NCBI GenBank assembly: GCA_037126765.1
Contig: JBBCBC010000034.1
Coordinates: 18,784,691 to 18,848,690 of the forward strand
Direction of reading: 5' to 3'
DNA from: Stenogyne calaminthoides
Lineage: Eukaryota; Streptophyta; Magnoliopsida; Lamiales; Lamiaceae
Length of the DNA stretch: 64,000 nt
Below the pieces are notes generated by a model. The model was given only the letters and a program-made list of their open reading frames with translations, was not told the DNA's origin and did not search any database. Numbering within the stretch: the stretch's first letter is position 1; each line of letters begins with the position of its first letter. A program made the position numbers and the translations under genes. This document shows positions 56,389-64,000 of this stretch, piece after piece.

Positions 56389-56403
56389 ATTTCCCCCTTT
56401 TTG
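56389..56403 (-). promoter_or_regulatory. Polypurine tract of Sirevirus B2
   Basis: On the minus strand CAAAAAGGGGGAAATTG lies right before the 3' LTR, the typical Sirevirus polypurine tract that primes plus-strand synthesis. Confidence 0.92.
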
Positions 56404-56495
56404 ATGATGCCAAAACCATCTTGTTACAAAAACACCTAACCTATACTCAGGTTTCAGTTTTTCTATTACAATCCAAAATGGCAATTCTCAACAGT

Positions 56496-59400
56496 TCAAA
56501 ACATAAGGCATTTCAAATATAAAAGACATGTAAAAAGATAATGAGATATTATCTTTGAGCATAAAGATAAATTTTCATTGATTGTAAGATCAGAGTTACA
56601 GATTACAATGAAAATCAAAAAGAAAATGTATACAAAAGAGTCTTGGTCTTCATCATCTTCAGTCTTCATCAACTTCATCCTCAGAACCTCCAGGTTGAAC
56701 ATCCCATAATATCTCTTCTTCAGTTCATCCCTTGCTTTGATGATGTCTGGGTTGTTTCCTGTCAGGCCAAGTTGGATGGCATACTGAGCAATCTCTTGAG
56801 AGATGGCTGTCTCATTCACATAGCCATTTTCAAGTGTAGGAGCTGGGTAAGTATATGGACTAGGGGCAACTATCTGCGTATTACCTTCATCTGCCAAGTT
56901 AATCCAACTTTGCAGGTACTTAGGATAGAATATCAGAAGATATTCAATGAAGGCTTCATTCATATCCGAGTTGGTCCCCCTCCATTCCCTCAGAATTTCA
57001 TTGTAGAACTAGAAGGTTCTCTTGATTTCCTCCCACGCATCATTGAACTGAATAGGCATCCATTTGAATGTGCGGCCATTTCTGAGCTTTTTCAATACCC
57101 CTCCTCTTGCTCAAAATTTTCTTGAAACCACTTCTTCTTTTCTGCTCTTCTTTCTTCTTCCTGATCACAAGAACTCCTGATACAGAAGTAGCAGTTTTCT
57201 TTTCCTTTTCAACTTGAAGTGTTTTCAGAGTTTTCTTTGTGTTGAAGACTTCTTTATCAGCTTCTTCCTCAGATTCTTCAAAATCTATAATCAATTTCCT
57301 CTGAGTAGACTTAGCTCTTTTCTTCTTCTCCTGCTCCACAAATGCCACAGCCTTTCTCTTAATAGGTTTGACTTGTTCTTCACCGCCTTGGCTTGTTTCC
57401 ACCATCCTTCTACCACTCAGTTTCTCAGAAATTGCTTCCTGAATAGTCTGCTCATATATCTGAGTGTAGATAGGTTCTTCAGCTTCCTTGAATTCGAGCT
57501 TCTCAGTGGCTTCCACTTCTTTTAAGGCATCAGCAATAATTTTCTCTTCAGCTTCTTTATCAGCCTTTCTCTTCAAGGTCTGTGCCAACAATTCACTAAG
57601 CTTGCCACGAGGCCTTTCCCCCTTTTTGGCACCATACCTTGGAAGAAGTTGAGAAAGTGTGGTATCCATATGATATTGCTCTTTGCTTATACATCGCACT
57701 TCCCCTGCCAACTGATCATGCTCCTCTTCCAGCCTCTTCATATGATTCTTTGCTACTGAGAACTCTTCAGAAAGAGGTGCAAACTGGTGTGAGAAGACAT
57801 TTTGCATCATCTCTGTCATCTTGGTCATGAGCATAGAGCTCATTTCCTCAACAGCTGTCTTGATCATCAGATCATTCTTCTCAACCAGCTTGGCTTCAAG
57901 ATATGTTGTTCTTTCCTGATACATCTGCTTCATCTCTGCATTGAGCTCAGCTTTGACTCCATCAACCTTTCCTTCTATGGTAGTCATTTTGTCAGCAAGA
58001 GATGTTTGAAGCTGCATCATGTCTGAAGATGAACTCAGTGTTTCTAGCTTTTGAGATTGGTTGGCCAAGGTTTCTTCAAATTGAGTCATTTTCTCCACCA
58101 TTGGCACCACTTTCTCCAATTTGTCCAAGATGGGACTTAGATCAATCTCTGGAGCGTATACAACTTTTTCAATCTGTGCTGGGTGCTCCACCTGAGCCTC
58201 AGTCTACATATCAGACATAACATATTTAAAGATAGGAACTTCAGTAGCTTTGGCATAATGTTTAATAGTGCCAAAAATTACCTGAAGAGTGTTAACTTCA
58301 GTCTGAGGATGTGAGATATCAGTCTGACCAGCATCAGTTTCTTTCTCCATTTGAGATTGCTTTTCAGCATCATCTTGTTGATCCCCCTCTTTATCTTGAT
58401 CCTTAGAGCTGGAGGCATCAACATCAGCTTCCCTCCTCTCAGCCACCTTCTTCTTGACTAGCTCATCAAAATCAGCAATTTTCATCCTGAGCTTAGTCTT
58501 CCTGAATCCAGAGAACTCTGTCAGCACAGCAGTCTCAGCATTCCACCAGTCCTCTCCTCTGAAGGAGGCAATATTCAGCATCTCTGGAAGAGTCTGATTC
58601 AGAATATAAATTGTGGTCCTAAGTCTGAAGAAGAGATCCTGAAGGTCAGGATATGAGCTCAGCTCAGGGTACCTATCCAGAATGAATCGTTCCCCCTTCC
58701 TGTGCCACTCAGTCTCTTTTGCCTCTCCTTTCTTCAGCTTTGGGCTTTCAGGCAAAGTAGGACCAGATTCAGGTGCTGAGGGATCGAGGAATGGTTCACT
58801 CAGGAGCGCATCTAAGTTCAGTAGCTCCTGAGGTTCATATTGACCTGAGGTCTGAACAGGTATCTCCTCAGTAGGAACCTGAGGTCCCTTGAATATTTCC
58901 TGAGATATTTTTTCTGAGCTCAGAGATGTTCCGAGAACCTCAGAGAAAACATGTTCCTCAGTTTGTTCCTGAGCTATTGTCACAACTTGAGCCACAACTT
59001 GCAGTGGAGATTTCAGTCCTTGCTGGCCTTCAGGTTGGACTTCCTCAGTGTCACTGACCTCCTCCTCAGTAATAATTTGAAGTTTCCTGCGCTTCTGAGG
59101 GGCCAATGTTTTCTTCTTCAGAGTCTCTCCTTTTTCCCTTTTCACCTCCATCAGGGCTTTCCCCCTGGCTTGTTGGGCTTCATCAGCTCCTTCTTCAGTA
59201 GTCTCCTCTTGAGACTTCGAGCTTTTCTCTTTCCTTCCTTTCAAAGTCTTCTTAGTTGTTGGAGGCTTGAACAGAATTTTGGACTTTGGAAACGGTGAGG
59301 AATTGGCGAAGATATCCTCTTCTTCTCTGCACATCTCCAAGATATATGCAATCTTGGTTGCATGAAGGATCTTCCCTTTGATGACAACCGATCCATTCAC

Positions 59401-60028
59401 ATACATACTTGCTTAGCTTGATCACTCACCACTTTGATTAAGTAATGTAACCGGTTGAAAGCGTTGGTGGGTGAATCTTCAATCGCCGCCATTAATCTCA
59501 ACTTGGCGTCTTAATCATTCAAAGTCGCCGGACCGACTCATGATGCATTTACTCACAATGTCTAGCAAAACTCGATACTTAGGCTTCAAATGCCTTTTAT
59601 TTAGCGTAGCTTTGAATTTAACTAGATGCTCTGCAATCCTATCCAGATACTCTTGCTCCCTACCCATCATATACACTGTAGGGTCTTCTCCTCTATCGCT
59701 CAATTCGTATATGGCATTAAGATTCTAAGGAATGATATACAATTCCCTAACAAAAGCCACATACTTTGAACTATGCTCTAAATGAAAACTATGTCTGCGA
59801 TTCTATCTGATCCTCCTCATCTAATTTCAAATTTGAGATAAACTCTATTATCTCCTTTGCGTATTCTGCCTCTGGTTGATTCTCAACCAGGCAAGTGAGC
59901 TTCGCCAATCGAATCATGTGCAACGCTTCTTCTTCCTGAGTTGCATTCGATGAGCTTTCGAGGGAAATGACATATTCATACCACGGTTTGTTAGAAATGG
60001 CAAGTTTATGATATACAGAGAACGTCAT
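56496..60028 (-). pseudogene. Sirevirus B2 envelope-like ORF
   Basis: On the minus strand it starts at 60028 (MTFSVYHKLAISNKPWYEYV). Breaks occur at 59789 and 59515 (GREQEYLDRIAEHLVKFKA). From 59406 to 57040 one frame of 788 codons is broken only by a TAG at 58202-58204: a charged first half (KSSKSQEETTEEGADEAQQA, RKLQIITEEEVSDTEEVQPE) and a second half with heptad-like coiled coil (LDKLEKVVPMVEKM, KMTTIEGKVDGVKAELNAEM). A frame change then leads to 56963-56496 (WINLADEGNTQIV, ELKKRYYGMFNLEVLRMKLM, then a short hydrophobic FVYIFFLIFIVIC). Sireviruses carry such a gene after pol; an envelope role is unproven. No clear signal peptide is visible. Confidence 0.82.
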
Positions 60029-60154
60029 TTTTTGGATAATTTTTGTGAAGGGTTTTGAAGAAGATGATAATTTCTGGGTAAATGAGAGTTTTTGAAGCAG
60101 AGTGTTTTGAAGACGAAGGTTATTCGAAATTGGGCTTTGAAGGAAATTCTTCAA

Positions 60155-60769
60155 TAGATATATAGGATTTGATTCATGGAAAATTGTATAGATGAAGAAA
60201 TCGACGGTTAAGATTAAACACCGACTAAATCGGGTATATGAAAGGACGATTTAAAAAATATTAAGCCACCAATTTAACCTTATTAGTGATTAATGAACAG
60301 TACATTTAATTACTGTTCATGCAGACCATTGACTTTCTTCGTAGATTTCAAAGGTCCCGCCCAAATATTCCTTCAGGTGTTTTGTTATTTATTGCTAATG
60401 ATTACTGAGATTCAGTTAGACAATAAATGAGTTGCATGAGTCAATACTTCTTTAGACTAATTTCCTCCATCAGTCTTACTGAGTTTTGACCTTGATAAAA
60501 TGTCAAGATAATATCGAAAATCGAAAGCGAGGTCAAGATAATAATCGAGAAATCTTGAGAAAGATCGATTATAATCTTAATCTTGAAGGGGTCAAGAGAT
60601 GATCTCGAAATCTTCAAAACGAGGTCGAGATAATCTTGAAAGTACTAATCTTCGGGATATCTGAGTTTCCCAAGACTCGAGTTCAAGACTTTCAATTTTA
60701 TCCCGGAGTTTCTCAGTAAAATCCTGAGAAAACTTCATGCATCTGAAAACCTTCAATTTTTCGGGGATT
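60155..60769 (-). other. Spacer between Sirevirus B2 pol and envelope-like ORF
   Basis: About 600 bp matching the B1 spacer (27313-27871) in part. 60520-60650 contains GAGGTCAAGATAATAATCG-type repeated words. No gene seen. The open frame that extends upstream of 60028 to 60154 has no match in B1 and is probably untranslated. Confidence 0.65.
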
Positions 60770-61427
60770 TGCTTTATACACCGGATCCAACATACCTAAT
60801 TCAATCGATAGTTCACGAAATCTTGATTCGCCAAAGGTTTAGTCAAGATATCGCTCTCGCTTATCAAGATGAATTTTCTCCATCCCGATGTCTTTCTTCT
60901 CAACATGATCTCGATGAAGTGATGTCCGATATCAACATGCTTACATCTCGGTGTGCATACCGGATTTTGTGTGTAATAGCAATTGCACTATTATTATCAC
61001 AAAATATAGGTACTTCATTGGTTATAATCTTATAATCCCTCAATTGTTGTGCGAGCTAAAGAATATGTACAACAGGTTTTTCGCATGACCATGTATTCAA
61101 ACCCAAGTAATCTTTGGTTGCTCTTGAGGTTTTGTTTCTTTTGAAAACCATGATATCGGTTTACTTCAAGAAATTGACAAGTTCATTGGTAGACTTCTTG
61201 TCAATTCTACATCCTCCATAATCGACATCCGAATAACGGTTAATTCAAGGTTATCATCATTTGGATACCATAATCCTCTATTCACGGTGCCTTTAAGATA
61301 TTTGAGAATCTTTTTGGCGGCCTCCATGTGACTAGCCTTAGGATTAGCTTGGTATCTTGCACATATCCCAACAAAGAAATGTTATATCATGCCTACTTGT
61401 GTGAGATATAGCAAAGGATCCAATGAT
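60770..61427 (-). pseudogene. Sirevirus B2 RT end and RNase H (broken)
   Basis: From the gap leftwards on the minus strand: SLDPLLYLT, CARYQANPKASHMEAAKKIL, KYLKGT, and near 60815-60850 DILTKPLANQ of the Copia RNase H end. Several frame changes are present (61380, 61200, 60950). The RNase H Asp and Glu blocks are too damaged to judge. The 5' part is in the gap. Confidence 0.82.
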
Positions 61428-61927
61428 NNNNNNNNNNNNNNNNNNNNNNNNNNNNNNNNNNNNNNNNNNNNNNNNNNNNNNNNNNNNNNNNNNNNNNNNN
61501 NNNNNNNNNNNNNNNNNNNNNNNNNNNNNNNNNNNNNNNNNNNNNNNNNNNNNNNNNNNNNNNNNNNNNNNNNNNNNNNNNNNNNNNNNNNNNNNNNNNN
61601 NNNNNNNNNNNNNNNNNNNNNNNNNNNNNNNNNNNNNNNNNNNNNNNNNNNNNNNNNNNNNNNNNNNNNNNNNNNNNNNNNNNNNNNNNNNNNNNNNNNN
61701 NNNNNNNNNNNNNNNNNNNNNNNNNNNNNNNNNNNNNNNNNNNNNNNNNNNNNNNNNNNNNNNNNNNNNNNNNNNNNNNNNNNNNNNNNNNNNNNNNNNN
61801 NNNNNNNNNNNNNNNNNNNNNNNNNNNNNNNNNNNNNNNNNNNNNNNNNNNNNNNNNNNNNNNNNNNNNNNNNNNNNNNNNNNNNNNNNNNNNNNNNNNN
61901 NNNNNNNNNNNNNNNNNNNNNNNNNNN
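61428..61927. other. Assembly gap (500 N)
   Basis: Exactly 500 N. The round number suggests a gap of unknown true size. Left is reverse Sirevirus pol, right is forward Ale-like Copia integrase, so at least one element boundary is hidden. Confidence 1.
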
Positions 61928-62646
61928 CATATGCCATTTCCACAGCCACTTACCTCATAAATCGACTTCCCAAAGTTGACCTTTCCATGGTCTCTTCTTA
62001 CGAGAAATTATTCAATCATCCACCCAATTTTCTTAAACTCAGTGTCTTTGGGTGCCAATGCTTTCCTTGGCTTCGCCCATATGGCACACACAAGCTTGAC
62101 AACAGATCCACTTCTTGTGTCTTTGTCGGGTACTCTCTCACACAAAGCGCCTACCTATGTCTTGATCGTATCTCCAAAAAAATCTTCATCTCTTGTCATG
62201 TTGAGTTTGTTGAGAGTGTCTTTCCCTTCTCTGCCCCTCCTCCTACTAACTCTTCCCCACTACATCTGCCAGCACCATCCGACATACCTTCCCCTCCGCC
62301 TATCCCATACACTTTACCACCTGTTGTACAGTCATCAGCTACGCCCATGCCTACGCCTCCGTCCCCCGAACAAGGTCCTTCACCACCACCCTCTCCGGCT
62401 CGCCATCAGATGGTCACACAGTCTCGGAATAACATTTCGAAACCAAACCCGAGGTATTGTCTTGCCTCTTCTATTTCTTCTGATGATGAGCCTACAACTG
62501 TATCACAGGCACTTTCTGATCCTCGTTGGTGTAAGGTCATGTCTTCTGAGTTCAATGCTTTACTTAAGAATGGCACTTGGGATTTTGTGCCTCCAAATGA
62601 ATCTCAAAATGTAGTTGGCTGTAAATGGATGTTCAGAATCAAATGA
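61928..62646 (+). pseudogene. Copia F integrase C-terminus and linker
   Basis: Open from the gap to TGA 62644-62646: YAISTATYLINRLPKVDL, VFGCQCFPWLRPYGTHKLD, CVFVGYSLTQSAYLCLDR (integrase C-terminal GYS block), then a Pro/Ser-rich linker (62240-62420), SDPRWCKVMSSEFNALLKNG and GCKWMFRIK of RT. The stop lies directly after this RT block. The part of the open frame drawn through the N run is an artefact. Confidence 0.88.
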
Positions 62647-63999
62647 AACCCTGATGGCACGCTTGACAAGTTCAAGGCTCGACTTGTTGCTTAAGGCTTT
62701 CATCAACGTCCTGGTATTGACTATTTTGAAACTTACAGTCCTGTTGTGAAACCCGCCACTGTTCGTATTGTACTTAGCATTGTTGTCTCCCGTAATTGGC
62801 CACTACGACAGTTTGATGTTAACAATGTCTTCTTGCATGGATCACTTTCTGATGAAGTTTTTATAGCACAACCTCTGGGTTTCTCTAATCATAATCATCC
62901 CACCTTTGTGTGCAAACTTCACAAGTCCATCTATGGCTTGAAACAGGCGCCGCGCACCTAGTAGAATGCTCTTTAAGAATTCTTGGTCTCAGTTGGTTTT
63001 GTTTGTACCAAATTCGATGAATCTCTATTCGTCTACAATCATCAAAATATCACAGTTTATTTTCTAGTTTACGTAGACGATCTCATCCTTACCGGCAACG
63101 ATGACTCCTTCTTGTCTCGAGTGGTGACTGAATTGGCATCCAAATTTTCGGTTAAGGATCTTGGCCCTCTTTCATACTTTCTTGGTGTTGAAGTTCTTCG
63201 TACTTCATCTGTTTGCTATCTGTCTCAACGGAAATACATTACTGATCTTCTCTTGAAACATAACATGCTCAATGTTAAACCCGTACAAACCCCTCTTGCC
63301 ACAGGGGTTGCACTTTCCTTGCATGATGGTAGTAAGCCCTCAGATGCTGCCACTTATCGTCAGGTTCTAGGTAGTCTACAATACCTCTTGCTCACAAGAC
63401 CTGATATTGCCTTTGCCGTTAACAAACTTTCTCAGTTCATGCACGCTCCGACAGAAACTCATTGGGGTGTTGTCAAGCGTCTTCTACGCTATCTAAATTG
63501 GTCACGGCATTATAGTCTTCTTCTGCGCCAAAATTCACCACTTACTCTTCACAGTTTCGCAGATGTTTATTGGGCTAGCAACTGTGATGATAGAACTTCA
63601 ATTGGAGCGTTCATTGTCTTTCTTGGTGCTAATCCAATATCTTGGAGCTCCCGTAAGCAACGAGCTGTTGTCCGATCATCTACAGAGGCTGAGTATCGTG
63701 TCATTGCTGCTACTGCTGCTGAGCTACAGTGGACACGCTCTATTCTTACTGAGTTATCCATACCTGTTCCTTCCTCACCAGTAGTTTACAGTGACAATAT
63801 TGGTGCCACATATCTATGTGCAAATCCGGTTTTTCATTCTCGAATGAAGCATATTGCCATCGACTATCACTTTGTTCGGGACCTAGTCAAGACATCCCAG
63901 CTTTGAGTTTCTCACGCCTCTTACTAAACCTCTCCCTCGGAATCGTCTTACTTTACTCATGGACAAGATTGGTGTCGTTAATCGTCTACCATCTTGAGG
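62647..63999 (+). pseudogene. Copia F reverse transcriptase and RNase H
   Basis: RT continues with KFKARLVA, a TAA at 62692, PGIDYFETYSPVVKPATVR, QFDVNNVFLHGSLSDEV, YGLKQAPRT and two adjacent stops at 62959. From 62983 the frame is open for 307 codons: YVDD at 63070-63081, LSYFLGVEVLRTSSVCYLSQ, RNase H with SFADVYWASNCDDRTS, VVRSSTEAEYRVI and VVYSDNIGATYLC, ending at TGA 63904-63906. The last pol residues (LTKPLPRNR-like, about 63917-63945) follow in another frame. This is a mildly damaged pol. Confidence 0.9.
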
Positions 64000-64000
64000 G

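Larger units (their letters stand above)
53890..61427 (-). mobile_element. Sirevirus-type Copia element B2 (reverse), 3' half plus target LTR fragment
   Basis: On the minus strand: end of RT/RNase H (61427-60780), spacer, envelope-like region (60028-56496), polypurine tract and 3' LTR (56388-54154). RT, integrase, gag and the 5' LTR would lie in or beyond the gap at 61428. The fragment 53890-54153 belongs to the element B2 inserted into. Confidence 0.88.
61928..64000 (+). mobile_element. Ale/Retrofit-like Copia element F, 3' half of pol
   Basis: Integrase end, linker, RT and RNase H in forward order, cut on the left by the gap and on the right by the window end. Its codons and motifs differ from A, B and D families. 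No LTR is visible. Confidence 0.87.

Noticed and set aside
57214..58220. Forward ORFs of 63-103 codons opposite the envelope-like ORF
   Set aside because: They are shadows of the long reverse frame with Phe/Leu/Ser-rich composition typical of antisense of charged proteins.
61344..62646. ORFs running through the N gap
   Set aside because: The N run contributes no information; only residues outside it were used.

Overview
This window looks like intergenic heterochromatin from a flowering plant, probably a eudicot. It is almost entirely LTR retrotransposon sequence, with elements nested in and cut by one another. Evidence for a plant includes primer-binding sites matching the 3' end of plant initiator tRNA-Met, Sirevirus-type Copia elements with an envelope-like region, a Tat-lineage Gypsy family with a second RNase H and an antisense extra ORF, and an Ale/Retrofit-like Copia. 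I see no host gene, rRNA, tRNA gene, CRISPR array or prokaryotic system. Almost every coding region carries stops or frameshifts and is annotated as a pseudogene.

Layout. 1-1481 is a reversed LTR of family D, cut by the window edge. 1482-2779 holds Gypsy remnants. 2780-10228 is a heavily decayed Copia element (D2): LTR, primer site, leader, gag, protease, integrase, RT and RNase H, with no 3' LTR. 10229-15375 is the 5' part of a Tat-type Gypsy element (G1). 15376-22128 is Copia A1. 22129-22334 is a short foreign gag-like piece. 22335-26850 is Copia A2, 95%-like A1 by eye. 26851-35936 is a reverse-strand Sirevirus (B1) that lost its 3' end and sits inside a reverse-strand Copia A3 (35937-39468). 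39469-42390 is LTR D3 with an intact solo A-family LTR inside it (target duplication CACAA). 42391-52830 is a reverse-strand Tat Gypsy (G2) whose antisense extra ORF is split by solo LTR D4 (target duplication AGATG), whose integrase is split by a 470-bp MULE-like MITE (9-bp target duplication), and whose RT is split by a rearranged Copia LTR (E). 52831-53889 is AT-rich with TA microsatellites. 53890-61427 is the 3' half of a second Sirevirus (B2), inserted into an older LTR of its own family. 61428-61927 is a 500-N gap. 61928-64000 is an Ale-like Copia pol.

The most interesting signal is in the A family: leader and pol are close to identical between copies, but gag is clearly different in A1 and A3, with similarity resuming at the zinc knuckle. 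A2 carries a third, unrelated sequence joined at the same place. This suggests modular gag exchange. Other notable points are the giant inverted LTR pair at the left edge, the antisense ORF of G2, an envelope-like ORF interrupted by a single in-frame stop over about 790 codons, and expanded GAGTCTTGATGTCTT minisatellites inside the Sirevirus LTR.
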